Positions 22,740 through 32,771 of a stretch of DNA of 48,269 nt are shown here, in pieces. The stretch covers positions 1 through 48,269 of the forward strand of contig JBPCOJ010000005.1 of NCBI GenBank assembly GCA_051000345.1. The letters are read 5' to 3'. Under the pieces are notes generated by a model. That model was given only the letters and a program-made list of their open reading frames with translations. It was not told where the DNA came from and ran no database searches. Each line of letters starts with the position of its first letter. The first letter of the stretch is position 1. Made by a program: the position numbers and the translations under genes. The stretch is from JBHENC01 sp051000345. Lineage in GTDB: Bacteria; Acidobacteriota; Blastocatellia; Pyrinomonadales; Pyrinomonadaceae.

Positions 22740-23951
22740 ATGACGATTGATGAACAACTCGCTTACTTGCGCAAAGTCACTGTGGAGATTATCCGCGAAG
22801 AAGAATTGCGCGCGAAGCTTGAAAAATCGGCGCGCACGAATGTTCCGCTGCGCATTAAGCTCGGTGCTGACCCGACTGCGCCCGACATACATCTAGGCCA
22901 CACGGTTGTCATACGCCGCTTGCGCGCATTTCAGGAACTCGGCCACACCGTTATTTTTCTGATCGGCGATTTCACGGGCTTGATCGGCGATCCTTCGGGA
23001 AAAAGCGCGACGCGCCCGCAACTCTCCGTCGAAGAGATTGCCCACAACGCCGAAACTTACAAAACGCAAATCTTCAAGCTGCTCGATCCCGAAAGAACAG
23101 TCATTGATTTCAATTCGCGCTGGATGAACGAAATCGGCGCAGCAGGCTTTATACGCCTCGCATCGCACGTCACCGTCAAACAGATTTTAGAGCGCGATGA
23201 TTTTCAGAAACGTCTCGAAGAAAACCGCCCGCTCGCACTGCATGAAGTTCTGTACCCCCTCGTGATGGCCTACGATTCCGTCGCGCTCAAAGCGGATGTC
23301 GAACTCGGCGGCACGGATCAAAAATTCAATCTACTGATGGGCAGAAATTTGCAGCGCGAGTACGGGCAGGAAGCGCAGGTCGTGATGATTACGCCGCTCC
23401 TCGAAGGCACGGACGGCGTGCAGAAAATGTCGAAGAGTCTCGGCAATTACATCGGCATCAATGAAGCGCCAGAGGAGATGTTCGGCAAAATCATGTCCAT
23501 CTCGGACGAATTGATGTGGCGTTATTATGAGCTTTGCACAAACGCGAGCACGACGGAGATAAATGCGATACGCGCGTCTGCCGAAAACGGCGAACGCAAT
23601 CCGCGCGATCTGAAAGTCGAATTAGCCAAGCGCATCATCACAGACTTTCATTCACGCGAAGATGCGACGCGTGCCGAAGAAGAGTTCCGCCGCGTATTTC
23701 AAAACAAGCAAGCGCCCGATGAAGTCAAGGAGCGCACTGTTACGGTGGGCGCTTGGAAACTTCCGCGCCTGCTCGTCGAAACTGCACTCGCGCCGTCAAT
23801 GGCCGAAGCGCGCCGTCTTATCGAACAAGGCGGCGTTCGCATTGATGGTGAACGGGTCGCGCGCGCGGATTATGAAATTGAGTTGAACGCGGATCGCACA
23901 ATAGTGTTGCAAGTCGGCAAGCGCCATTTCATGCGCGTGCGCGGCAATTGA
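22740..23951 (+). CDS. tyrS: Tyrosyl-tRNA synthetase
   Basis: Charges tRNA-Tyr. Class I signatures are HLGH at residues 51-54 (PDIHLGHTVV) and KMSKS (GVQKMSKSLGNY). The N-terminal catalytic core GDFTGLIGDPSGKSATRP and the C-terminal S4-like RNA-binding domain (APSMAEARRLIEQGGVRIDG) are in order. Length 403 aa fits the TyrRZ subgroup common in several phyla. Start chosen at ATG 22740 rather than an upstream TTG that overlaps purN. No T-box leader is possible here because it follows purN by two bases. Confidence 0.97.
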   Translation: MTIDEQLAYLRKVTVEIIREEELRAKLEKSARTNVPLRIKLGADPTAPDIHLGHTVVIRRLRAFQELGHTVIFLIGDFTGLIGDPSGKSATRPQLSVEEIAHNAETYKTQIFKLLDPERTVIDFNSRWMNEIGAAGFIRLASHVTVKQILERDDFQKRLEENRPLALHEVLYPLVMAYDSVALKADVELGGTDQKFNLLMGRNLQREYGQEAQVVMITPLLEGTDGVQKMSKSLGNYIGINEAPEEMFGKIMSISDELMWRYYELCTNASTTEINAIRASAENGERNPRDLKVELAKRIITDFHSREDATRAEEEFRRVFQNKQAPDEVKERTVTVGAWKLPRLLVETALAPSMAEARRLIEQGGVRIDGERVARADYEIELNADRTIVLQVGKRHFMRVRGN

Positions 23952-24028
23952 AACAGAGAGTCGCGGGCAGTAGCAATATCACATCACGAACACAGTTCTG
24001 CCTTCGGTTCATTTCACTTACACAGTTA

Positions 24029-25378
24029 TTACCGCCACTCACTAGGAAATAGCGCGCCAGCTTTGTCGGCAGTTAGTTGAGCACCAGCGAGCGCTGCCGC
24101 ACGCGCCATCACGGGATCGCGCCTAGCTAACATATCGGCAGGTGTCGGTAAAACTATTTCGTCAGGCGTGACGCCGCTTCGCTCCAAGCTTTTGCCGTCA
24201 GACATGATGGCGTCGGCGTCCGTAATGCTGACACCATAGGGTACTATTGTATTAACGCCTGCCTCGTGTTGATAGTGTCTGGCTCTCATCACCGCACCCG
24301 CCGTGTGGTCGCCAATCACCGTGCCGCGTTTTTCGAGTTGAATGACACGGGCAAATAGTTCTGAAGACGAGGCGGAATCACTATCAACGAGGACGACAAG
24401 CGCGCCGGTGAAGGTGTGACCGTTACCGCGCGTTTTGGCGATCAAGGGTTTCGATTCTTTGCGGCTATTGATGTCGGCCACCTTAAGGTTTTTATCGAAG
24501 AAGTAGCCGAGCAAATGTAGCAGCGTGACTTCAGCACCACCGCCGTTGCCGCGTAAATCGAGGATCAGCGCCTTGCGGCCTTTCACCTTTTCCATGATTC
24601 CGTCAACACTCTCTTCGGTCAGATCAAAGGCAGGCATCTTCCACACAAAGACGCCGTTTAGATTCTCTATATAGCGGTGGCGATTCGCGCGCTCATCCGA
24701 CTCGATACCTCTGATTAGCTCACTAAGGTCTAGGCTGTCGGTGAGGTTGATGACACGCTTGCCCTGCTTTACGTCGGCTTTTATCTCAAGCTGGTGTTGC
24801 TGACCATCCGGGCTTTGCGCAACGACTTGCATACCCGGCCTTGGACTTAACGCGTTGTAGTAATACTGCATTTTCCAGAAATCTCTGCGCGTTGGACTAA
24901 ATCCACCGAGCGAGGTAATTGCATCGCCTTCCTTAAGCCCTTTAGCGGCGGCGTCGCTGCCCGGTTTGACGGCGGAGACATAACACTTTTCGCCGATCAT
25001 CTGCATCCGCCATCCATACTCAATGCGCTCCGGACGCGGCGGGGGAAGAAAGAACGTGTGTGAATCGTTCAGGTCAAGCAGCGCCTGCGCGATAATTCCA
25101 AACGCCTGACCGAGCGAAGCGGCCTGTTTGAGTTTTTCATCGGCGGCTTTGAAGCGCCCGTCAATATCCACGCCATGAAAATTAGCATCGTAGTAGTTTT
25201 TCTTGAGATCACCCTTGATCGCCGCAAGCATGTCTTGCGCCCGTCCGCGCTCAATGCGATCAAGCGTTTGCGCGCGCAGAGGAAAAACCACATACAAAAG
25301 AACTGTGAGACATAAGACGGCGCGCGGCGCGCTATTGTATAAACAAAAGGGAGGTGACAAACGCCTTCTAATCTTCAT
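24029..25378 (-). CDS. S41-family (C-terminal processing) peptidase with PDZ domain
   Basis: A 449-residue exported protease. A signal sequence (PRAVLCLTVLLYVVFPLRAQ, residues about 18-37) is followed by a helical region, a PDZ domain (CYVSAVKPGSDAAAKGLKEG) and the S41 catalytic core: RGNGGGAEVT and VVLVDSDSASSSELFARV, the latter carrying the probable nucleophilic serine, then VIGDHTAGAV. AAGGAG lies 8 nt upstream of the ATG. The substrates are unknown. The gene is convergent with tyrS and divergent from the thiolase. Codon use is less GC-biased than in neighbouring genes. Confidence 0.9.
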   Translation of the reverse strand: MKIRRRLSPPFCLYNSAPRAVLCLTVLLYVVFPLRAQTLDRIERGRAQDMLAAIKGDLKKNYYDANFHGVDIDGRFKAADEKLKQAASLGQAFGIIAQALLDLNDSHTFFLPPPRPERIEYGWRMQMIGEKCYVSAVKPGSDAAAKGLKEGDAITSLGGFSPTRRDFWKMQYYYNALSPRPGMQVVAQSPDGQQHQLEIKADVKQGKRVINLTDSLDLSELIRGIESDERANRHRYIENLNGVFVWKMPAFDLTEESVDGIMEKVKGRKALILDLRGNGGGAEVTLLHLLGYFFDKNLKVADINSRKESKPLIAKTRGNGHTFTGALVVLVDSDSASSSELFARVIQLEKRGTVIGDHTAGAVMRARHYQHEAGVNTIVPYGVSITDADAIMSDGKSLERSGVTPDEIVLPTPADMLARRDPVMARAAALAGAQLTADKAGALFPSEWR

Positions 25379-25547
25379 TGAGGATACTCCTTCGACAAAC
25401 TATGTAGTTGAGGTTTTAAAACAGATTTTGCACGCATCGCCGCTATTGAGAGAAGCTGCGGGCGGGTGCCATCCTATAATGAAGGCGGGCGCCATGTAAA
25501 GAAATTTCTAAAAACAGTTAAGCGCTTTTGAGCTATGTTTCTTCAGA

Positions 25548-25553
25548 TATAAT
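25548..25553 (+). promoter_or_regulatory. Candidate -10 element upstream of thiolase
   Basis: A consensus TATAAT about 80 bp before the thiolase ATG. Upstream, TTGAGC (25529-25534) would be only 13 bp away; CTTTTG at 17-bp spacing is a weaker -35. Sequence inspection only. Confidence 0.4.
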
Positions 25554-25632
25554 TGACGCCTTCGCAGAGCGTTTGCTATTCTTTTGGTTTCATTACGTTA
25601 CTCAATATTTATATACAGAGGTCTATAGCAAA

Positions 25633-26814
25633 ATGTCACACGATGTGTTTATTTTGGGCGGCAAGCGCACGCCGATGGGCGAATATGTCGGCGCGTTGAA
25701 GGATATTTCGGCGATTGATCTGGGCGTGATTGCCGCGCGCGGAGCATTGGAAGCAACAGGCGTCGCCGCCGATGAAATCGACCATACGATCTTCGGCAAC
25801 GCTCTGCAAACTTCGGGCGATGCGATCTACGGCGCGCGGCACGTCGCTTTGAAGGCGGGTGTGCCGTTTGATCGTCCGGCGCTGACCGTTAATCGTTTGT
25901 GCGGCAGCGGTATTCAATCCATTATCAGCGGCGCGCAGATGATTCAACTCGGCGAAGCAAACACGGCGCTCGTCGGCGGAATGGAATCCATGTCGCAGGC
26001 TCCGCATGTGATTCGCGGCGCGCGCGGCGGTTTCGCGCTCGGTCAGGGCAAGCTCGAAGACAGTTTGATGGTCGCGCTTCTGGACACTTACTGCAACACA
26101 CCGATGGCTGGCACGGCGGAGAATCTCGCGCGCCGCCACGAAGTTTCACGCGAATCGCAAGACGAATATGCTTTGCGCTCGCAGCAGTGCGCGAAAAAAG
26201 CGCAGGACAAAGGCGTTTTCGCGGAAGAGATCGTCCCCGTCGAAATCAAAACAAAAAAAGGCACGACGCTCTTTGACCACGACGACCACATGCGCCCCGA
26301 AACGACGCTCGAAGGCTTGGCGAAACTGCGCCCTGCCTTCAGCAAAGACGGCTTCGTCACCGCCGGTAATGCGTCGGGAATCGTTGACGGCGCGGCGGCG
26401 CTCGTCATCGCGGGCGAAGAATATGTGAAAGCGCACGACGCGAAACCAATCGGGCGCATCGTCAGTTGGGCTTACGCCGGAGTCGAGCCGGAAATCATGG
26501 GCATCGGCCCCGTCCCCGCGACGCGCAAGGCGCTGGAGAAAGCAAACCTGAAGATTGAAGACCTTGATTTAATCGAAGTCAACGAAGCATTCGCCGCGCA
26601 GTATCTCGCCGTCGAAAAGGAACTCGGCCTCGACCGCGAAAAAACGAACGTCAACGGCGGCGCAATCGCACTAGGTCATCCGCTGGCAGCATCCGGCACG
26701 CGCCTCGTGCTCACCTTGCTCAACGAACTCGGACGGCGCGGCGGGCGCTACGGGCTGGCAACCGCGTGCATCGGCGGCGGTCAGGGCATCGCGATTATTT
26801 GCGAGCGTTTGTAA
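25633..26814 (+). CDS. Acetyl-CoA C-acyltransferase (thiolase)
   Basis: A 393-residue biosynthetic or degradative thiolase. Nucleophile C90 is in TVNRLCGSGIQS; general acid/base residues are H349 (GGAIALGHPLAASG) and C379 (ATACIGGGQG). The start was set at ATG 25633 (MSHDVFILGGKRTPMG), the expected N-terminus; AGAGG lies about 11 nt upstream. The longer in-frame extension to 25528 has no homology-like content. Whether it acts in fatty-acid oxidation, ketone-body metabolism or acetoacetyl-CoA synthesis is open, as no partner beta-oxidation genes are nearby. Confidence 0.94.
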   Translation: MSHDVFILGGKRTPMGEYVGALKDISAIDLGVIAARGALEATGVAADEIDHTIFGNALQTSGDAIYGARHVALKAGVPFDRPALTVNRLCGSGIQSIISGAQMIQLGEANTALVGGMESMSQAPHVIRGARGGFALGQGKLEDSLMVALLDTYCNTPMAGTAENLARRHEVSRESQDEYALRSQQCAKKAQDKGVFAEEIVPVEIKTKKGTTLFDHDDHMRPETTLEGLAKLRPAFSKDGFVTAGNASGIVDGAAALVIAGEEYVKAHDAKPIGRIVSWAYAGVEPEIMGIGPVPATRKALEKANLKIEDLDLIEVNEAFAAQYLAVEKELGLDREKTNVNGGAIALGHPLAASGTRLVLTLLNELGRRGGRYGLATACIGGGQGIAIICERL

Positions 26815-26841
26815 ATCTTTGACGCAAGTTGGAAGGCCACG

Positions 26842-26888
26842 AAAGCGCGTGTTTGAACGAAAGGTTTTCGCGCGCTTTTTTATTTTTT
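26842..26888 (+). terminator. Rho-independent terminator after thiolase
   Basis: AAAGCGCG (26842-26849) pairs with CGCGCTTT (26871-26878) and is followed by a run of T (26876-26882 and TTTTTT after one A). It lies 28 bp after the thiolase stop. Confidence 0.75.
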
Positions 26889-27102
26889 GTTAAGAGATTT
26901 AATATTTTGTTCACTGCATTCCGCTTGCGCGAAACCGCCGCCCGTGATAAAAGCTTCCTTTCCAATTCAAGGTCATTCCCGGTTAATCGAATAACGCAAT
27001 TACATGGCTTCAAATTCAACGTTTTCGTCTCGCGCCCGCATTGAGTAGCGGACGCCAACACCGACTTTCAATCAATTTCTTTTTAAGGAGTTCCCCAAAG
27101 TT

Positions 27103-30100
27103 ATGTTCAAACTTCTACGTCTATCTCTCGTCGCGCTGCTTCTGCTCACCGTCATGAGCGTTGCGGCTTTGGCTCAGTCAACAGTGGACGGCGCTATCGG
27201 CGGTATTGCTAAAGACCCGCAGGGCGCAATCATCCCGAATGCGACGGTCGCGGTTCGTAACGTCGAAACAAATAAAGAAAGCACGGTGACAACCGACAGC
27301 GAAGGCCGCTTTCGCGTTGCGCAGCTTCAGCCCGGCAACTACAGCGTGGTTGTCAACGCCTCCGGCTTCGGCACGTTCACGCAAGAGCCGGTCGTCGTCG
27401 AGGTTGGCCGCATCACGACAATAGAGGCCGGACTCCAAGTCGGCAACGTAACCGGCGAAACCGTCAACGTCAGCGGCGAAGCGCCTGTTATCAATACTGA
27501 GCGCCAGGATTTCTCTACCAATGTTAATCAAACTTCGATCAACGAGCTTCCGATCAATGGTCGCCGCGCCTCCGACTTCGTGCGGTTGTCGCCCGGCGTC
27601 GTACCCGACGGGGCTTTCGGCTTAACGAGTTTTCGCGGCATCTCCGGGCTTTTGAACAACAGCACGGTGGACGGCGGCGATAACAATCAAGCCTTCTTCT
27701 CGGAAGAGCGCGGGCGCACGCGCATTCCTTACGTTATCAGTCAGGCGGCGGTGCGCGAGTTTCAGGTCAACACCTCGAACTACTCTGCGGAGTACGGGCG
27801 TGCGGCTGGCGGCGTCATCAACACCATCACCAAGAGCGGCACGAACGAATTTCACGGCGGCGCGTTCTTTTATGATCGCGATAACAAATTAGGTGCGCGC
27901 AATCCATTTTCCTTCCTAACCGTTCGACAGCCGGACGGCACAAACCAGATCGTCGGTCTTAAGCCGACAGATCGCCGCCTCCAATTCGGCGGTACTATCG
28001 GCGGCCCTATTGTGAAGGACAAGCTCTTTTTCTTCTTTAGCTACGATCAACAGAAACAGAACTTTCCGGCTGTCGCCGCGCCGAGCAGCACGACTTTTTT
28101 CAACCTTACCGCAGCTAATCAAACAACCTTGACTTCGCGCGGCATCACCAACACGCAGCGCGACGCCGGACTCGCATTTCTACAGAGCTTGACCGGAACA
28201 GTTCCGCGCCGACGCAATCAAACCATCTACCTTCCCAAGATCGATTGGAACATCAATAACAATAATACATTCACGGCGACATTTAACCGGCTGCGCGCAA
28301 ACGCTCCGGCGGGCGTTCAATCGCAGGCCGTAGTATCGCGCGGCATCGCCAGCTTCGGCAACGATTTCGTTAACGTCGATTCGCTCAATCTGCGACTCGC
28401 TTCGACACTCTCGCCGAAGCTGCTTAATGAAGCGCGTTTTCAGTACGGGCGCGATAATGAATCTCAAATCGGTCAGACGCCTGCTCCGGGAGAACCCACC
28501 ACCGCCGTCAACGGCACTTCGCCGTCAGTCGCTATAGGCAGCGGCGGCATCACTATCGGACAACCGAACTTTCTTAATCGCCGGGCTTTCCCGGATGAAA
28601 AGCGCCTTCAATTCGCCGACACGATTACGCTGACGCGCGGCAACCAGACCTTTAAGTTTGGCGGTGATGTTAATCGCGTGAATGATCTGCTCGATAATCT
28701 CTTTCAGGAAAGCGGAGCTTACTCTTACAGCAACCTGACGGATTTCCTGAGCGATTTCGCTAATCCGGCGGGCAAACGCTACAGCTCGTTCAATCAGGGC
28801 TTCGGCCCCACCGCCTTCAGGTTCAATACCTACGACTATAACTTCTTCGTGCAGGATGACATTCGCGTTTCTCCGCGCTTAACCCTCAACCTCGGCTTGC
28901 GCTACGAATACGAGCAACTTCCCAATCCGCAAATCGCCAATCCACTCGCGCCGGGAACGTCCGTATTTCCTTCCGACAAAAATAACTTCGGCCCGCGCTT
29001 CGGCTTCGCTTACGACCTGACCGGCGACGGCAAGACTTCGCTTCGCGGCGGCTATGGTATCTATTACGGGCGCATCATCAACTCGACGATCTCGAACGCC
29101 ATCACCAACACAGGCTCGGCGCTCGGACAGCGCCAGTTCTCTTTGAGGGGAAGTGACCCCGGCTCTCCAACCTATCCGAATGTGCTGGCTGCGCCGCCAA
29201 ATGTCGCAGGTTCTGCGCCTGCGCCGGACATCATTCAGTTTGCGTCGAACACCAGCAACCCGATGATTCATCAAGCCGACATCGTGTTCGAGCGTCAAAT
29301 TTCGCGCAATACGGTGGTTTCCGTATCGGGCTTGTTAAGCCTTGGCAGAGCGTTGCCGACCTTTGTGGATACGAACCTGTCATTTCCCAATACCACACTG
29401 AATTTCAACGTGGTCGGCGGGCAATTCGACGGGCAACGGTTTCAATCGCCGGTGTTTCTCGGCGCGCGTCCCAACACGAACTTCGGACGCATTACGGAAA
29501 TCAGGAGCACTATCAATTCGGAATACGAAGGATTGGTGCTGCAAGCTAATCGCCGCTTGACGAAAGGACTTCAATTCCAGACCAACTACACGCTTTCGCG
29601 CGCGCTCGACAACGGACAGGGTTCGCAGACCTTTAGCAACCCCAATATTCCGCTCAATCCTTTCGATCTCGGTTTGGAAGGCGGCACGTCAACGCTCAAT
29701 GTGCGCCACCGCTTCAACGCCAGCGTCGTCTATAATCCGACATTCTTCGGAGACGGCAGCAGCAAAGTGGGACGCGCGATATTCAACGGCTTCACCATTG
29801 CGCCCATCGTCCAAATCGCTTCAGGAAGACCCGACACGGGAACCGTCTCAAATAACCTTAGCACCGCGCAGCCATCGGGAACGGCTGCCGCATTCAGGCC
29901 GACCAGCTTGGGCATTATCGGCGCAGGCGGATCGAATCGCCCGTTCTTTATTCCGCGTAATGCCGTCAACTTCCCACACACGGCGACAGTTGATTTGCGC
30001 GTCTCGCGTCGCTTTCGCTTCACGGAAACGGCCAATATAGAGTTTCTGGCAGAAGGGTTCAACATCTTCAATCGCACGAACGTAACCGACGAAAGGGGAA

Positions 30101-30279
30101 CATTGTTTATTCTTTCATCACAGTTCAACAACACCGGCACAGCGGCGACCAATCCAAACTTTGGTCAAATTACCGGCGCAACCTTAACCTCCGATCCGAC
30201 TTTCCGAACGCCGACAGGCGCGGGTAATACGATCTTCCGTGAGCGTCAAATCCAACTCGCCGTGCGCTTTCAGTTTTAA
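27103..30279 (+). CDS. Oar-like TonB-dependent outer-membrane receptor 2
   Basis: A 1058-residue relative of the receptor at 817-4170. Signal peptide residues 1-25 (MFKLLRLSLVALLLLTVM..., ending ALAQ), carboxypeptidase-regulatory-like domain about 28-110 (GAIGGIAKDPQGAIIPNATV, RFRVAQLQPGNYSVVV), plug-like region (NSTVDGGDNNQAFFSEERGR, TSNYSAEYGRAAGGVINTI) and beta-barrel ending LAVRFQF with a terminal Phe. AAGGAG lies 12 nt upstream of the ATG. A strong terminator follows. The two receptors share architecture and motifs such as NYSAEYGR, but differ in base composition, so they are not a recent duplication. Ligand unknown. Confidence 0.9.
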   Translation: MFKLLRLSLVALLLLTVMSVAALAQSTVDGAIGGIAKDPQGAIIPNATVAVRNVETNKESTVTTDSEGRFRVAQLQPGNYSVVVNASGFGTFTQEPVVVEVGRITTIEAGLQVGNVTGETVNVSGEAPVINTERQDFSTNVNQTSINELPINGRRASDFVRLSPGVVPDGAFGLTSFRGISGLLNNSTVDGGDNNQAFFSEERGRTRIPYVISQAAVREFQVNTSNYSAEYGRAAGGVINTITKSGTNEFHGGAFFYDRDNKLGARNPFSFLTVRQPDGTNQIVGLKPTDRRLQFGGTIGGPIVKDKLFFFFSYDQQKQNFPAVAAPSSTTFFNLTAANQTTLTSRGITNTQRDAGLAFLQSLTGTVPRRRNQTIYLPKIDWNINNNNTFTATFNRLRANAPAGVQSQAVVSRGIASFGNDFVNVDSLNLRLASTLSPKLLNEARFQYGRDNESQIGQTPAPGEPTTAVNGTSPSVAIGSGGITIGQPNFLNRRAFPDEKRLQFADTITLTRGNQTFKFGGDVNRVNDLLDNLFQESGAYSYSNLTDFLSDFANPAGKRYSSFNQGFGPTAFRFNTYDYNFFVQDDIRVSPRLTLNLGLRYEYEQLPNPQIANPLAPGTSVFPSDKNNFGPRFGFAYDLTGDGKTSLRGGYGIYYGRIINSTISNAITNTGSALGQRQFSLRGSDPGSPTYPNVLAAPPNVAGSAPAPDIIQFASNTSNPMIHQADIVFERQISRNTVVSVSGLLSLGRALPTFVDTNLSFPNTTLNFNVVGGQFDGQRFQSPVFLGARPNTNFGRITEIRSTINSEYEGLVLQANRRLTKGLQFQTNYTLSRALDNGQGSQTFSNPNIPLNPFDLGLEGGTSTLNVRHRFNASVVYNPTFFGDGSSKVGRAIFNGFTIAPIVQIASGRPDTGTVSNNLSTAQPSGTAAAFRPTSLGIIGAGGSNRPFFIPRNAVNFPHTATVDLRVSRRFRFTETANIEFLAEGFNIFNRTNVTDERGTLFILSSQFNNTGTAATNPNFGQITGATLTSDPTFRTPTGAGNTIFRERQIQLAVRFQF

Positions 30280-30303
30280 GGAAAGTCTAAACGGTCAATC
30301 TCC

Positions 30304-30338
30304 GGGCGTGCCTTTTAATAAAAGGCACGCCCTTTTTT
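30304..30338 (+). terminator. Rho-independent terminator after receptor 2
   Basis: A perfect 13-bp stem, GGGCGTGCCTTTT (30304-30316) with AAAAGGCACGCCC (30320-30332), encloses a 3-nt loop and is followed by six T. Confidence 0.9.
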
Positions 30339-30533
30339 GTCGCCGGAGAACTGAAAAAGCAGCACGCGACGAATGATTTTCCCCAGCCCCGACACTCGGT
30401 TCGATTCATCATTTCTCACCGCCCCGAGTTTTTACGGATTGCCTCTATCCATTTTGTTAAAATTTTGCTAACATAGTTTTGCCTGCTTTTTAGTAGCGCT
30501 TCCTGCGATTCCTCGATTCACTTATCCCGTTCG

Positions 30534-32771
30534 ATGATGAAATCACAAACTGTCATGGAAGAAATAAAAGATAGTGGTAAAAACGTCTCTTTAGGGCGTG
30601 CGGTACAATCTTCTATGGGCGAAATGCAGATTGCTTCATGGCGCGCGTGGGGGATGGCGGCGGCGGCGTTTCTCTGCTTCATCGTTTGTTTAGCGACATT
30701 ATCTTTTCTCTTTCCACAAGTCAGCCTGTGGTGGGCAGCAATCGTTAGCGCCGGTTTATGCGCGCTGGCGGCAGGCTTCGTTGCGCAGCAAAACAATCGA
30801 AAGCAAAGTGATTTCAGTTCACGCATGAGCGCGTTGCAGCAACAGTGCGCAGAGGCAGAACAGCATGTGCAGGGAACGCAGCAGGAGGCCGCGTCGCGTT
30901 ACACGGGATTGGCGGCAGCTAGTCGTGAGTGGGAAACGACCTTCGCGGCGCAGCCCGACGGAATTTTTCTGTTCGACGCAGAAGGACATTTGAAGCGCGC
31001 GAATGCAGCGGGAACAGCACTGGAGAATGCACGCGCGGAAACTTCGCTCGCTGATAAGCGCTGTTGCGAAATGTTCTGGCATGTTCCGGGCGCAAGCGAG
31101 TGTGTCGTCGAGCGCGCGCGCGAAAGCGGCGAGACGCTCGAAGTTGAACTTATGGCGGGAGCGAACGAGGATCAGCCGACAATCATGATCGTCGTGCCTG
31201 TCAAAGACTCCGATCTGACGGGAAACGTGGTGGTGATTGCGCGCGATGTGTCGGAACTGCGCCGCGCCGAAGCCGAAGCCTTCGAGCATAAATCATTCAT
31301 GGCGAGCCTCGCCGATTTGACGCCCGACGAGATTTACACGCTTGACGCAGACGGGCGCTTTACGTGGATGAACGAACGCGCGCGGACGACGGGCGGATTG
31401 ACTGATAGCGCTCTACTCGGCAGGCATTTCGCGGACATCGTCGCTCCCGAAACAAGAGAAGCGGCAAGCGCGAATCTACGCCGCACGCAAACGGGCGAGG
31501 ATGCGCAGTGCGAGGCGCAGATGATTCGCGCGGACTCGACCGTGCGCGACGTTGAAGCGCACATGTCTCCCTTGTGGCGCGACGGAAACGTGACCGGCGC
31601 GCTCGTCTTTCTGCGCGACATAACGGAACGCAAGCGCGCGCAGGATCGCATGGCGCAATCCGACAAACTGCGCGCTTTAGGCGAACTCGCGGCGGGCGTC
31701 GCGCACAACTTAAATAATTCGCTGACGGTGATTCAGGGACGCGCGCAACTTCTCTTAATGAAGCAAAAAAACGCGGACGATCCGGCCTCGCGCAGCCTCG
31801 AAGTCATCACGCGCGCCGTCAACGATAGCGCGCAGACTTTGCGCCGCATGTTGGATTTTGCGAGGCGCGACGCGACCAGCACATTTGCGCCCATAGACCT
31901 CGCGGAGTTGATCGCTTCGAGCGTCGAGATTGCCAGACCGAAATGGCAAAACGAAGCGGCGGCGCGCTCGCGTTCGATCAACGTGCGCGTGGAAAATCAA
32001 GCGGGCGTTTATGTGTTCGGCGAAGCGTCGGAGTTGCGCGAGGTCGTGCTCAATCTGCTTTTCAATGCAGTGGACGCGATGCCGGAAGGCGGCGCAATCG
32101 AGATAGGCACGCGCGCGGAACTAGACGGCGCATGTTTCTGGGTCGCAGACACGGGCAGCGGCATGGACGAGGCGACGCAAAAAAGAATCTTCGAGCCGTT
32201 TTATTCGACGAAGGGCGAGCGCGGCACGGGACTCGGCCTCTCCGCTTCGCACGGCATCATCACGCGGCACGACGGTCAATTTATGGTCGCTTCCGAGCCG
32301 GGTGAAGGCACGCGCATCGAAATCCGTTTGCCGCTTTACGAGAAAAAGCACACGGCGAAAGCGCAGGCGAGATTCGAGATGCCCGCGCAAGCGAGACAGG
32401 CACGCGTGCTGATCGTCGATGACGAGGACAACGTGCGCGCGCTGTTGTGCGATGCCTTTGCCGCAGCAGGCCACACAGTCGTCGAAGCGCAGACCGGCAC
32501 AGAGGCGCTGGCACGCTTGCAGGATCAAAAAATCGATCTGGTAATATGTGACTTGGGCTTGCCGGAAATAAGCGGCGTGCAGGTGGCGCGTTGGGTCAAG
32601 GAAAATCTTCCCGCGACATCTTTGATACTCGCCACCGGATGGGCGGAAATGATTACGCCCGAAGACCGCGCGCAGGGACGCATCGACGCGGTGATTACGA
32701 AACCTTTTGCGATTACGGAAGTCTTGGAGCGCGCCACGGAGTTGCTCAACCAAAGCGCCATCCACGAATAG
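30534..32771 (+). CDS. Hybrid sensor histidine kinase with C-terminal receiver
   Basis: A 745-residue inner-membrane sensor. Two transmembrane helices (about 37-58 and 63-85), a short coiled coil (about 95-130), a first PAS-like domain (about 130-245) and a second PAS (about 255-370). HisKA has H391 in ELAAGVAHNLNNSLTVIQGR, an NtrB-like H-box. HATPase_c has the N box NLLFNAVDAMPEGG, G1 DTGSGMD and G2 GTGLGLSASHG. A receiver domain follows at 623-742 with D629/D630, phospho-acceptor D673 (ICDLGLPE) and K723. No effector lies next to it. There is no clear Shine-Dalgarno sequence at 30534; ATG 30537 or 30555 are alternatives. Confidence 0.93.
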   Translation: MMKSQTVMEEIKDSGKNVSLGRAVQSSMGEMQIASWRAWGMAAAAFLCFIVCLATLSFLFPQVSLWWAAIVSAGLCALAAGFVAQQNNRKQSDFSSRMSALQQQCAEAEQHVQGTQQEAASRYTGLAAASREWETTFAAQPDGIFLFDAEGHLKRANAAGTALENARAETSLADKRCCEMFWHVPGASECVVERARESGETLEVELMAGANEDQPTIMIVVPVKDSDLTGNVVVIARDVSELRRAEAEAFEHKSFMASLADLTPDEIYTLDADGRFTWMNERARTTGGLTDSALLGRHFADIVAPETREAASANLRRTQTGEDAQCEAQMIRADSTVRDVEAHMSPLWRDGNVTGALVFLRDITERKRAQDRMAQSDKLRALGELAAGVAHNLNNSLTVIQGRAQLLLMKQKNADDPASRSLEVITRAVNDSAQTLRRMLDFARRDATSTFAPIDLAELIASSVEIARPKWQNEAAARSRSINVRVENQAGVYVFGEASELREVVLNLLFNAVDAMPEGGAIEIGTRAELDGACFWVADTGSGMDEATQKRIFEPFYSTKGERGTGLGLSASHGIITRHDGQFMVASEPGEGTRIEIRLPLYEKKHTAKAQARFEMPAQARQARVLIVDDEDNVRALLCDAFAAAGHTVVEAQTGTEALARLQDQKIDLVICDLGLPEISGVQVARWVKENLPATSLILATGWAEMITPEDRAQGRIDAVITKPFAITEVLERATELLNQSAIHE

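Noticed and set aside
30602..30617. TACAAT near an internal ATG (30615) as a promoter and alternative kinase start
   Set aside because: The spacing would leave no room for a ribosome site, and upstream in-frame starts are available.
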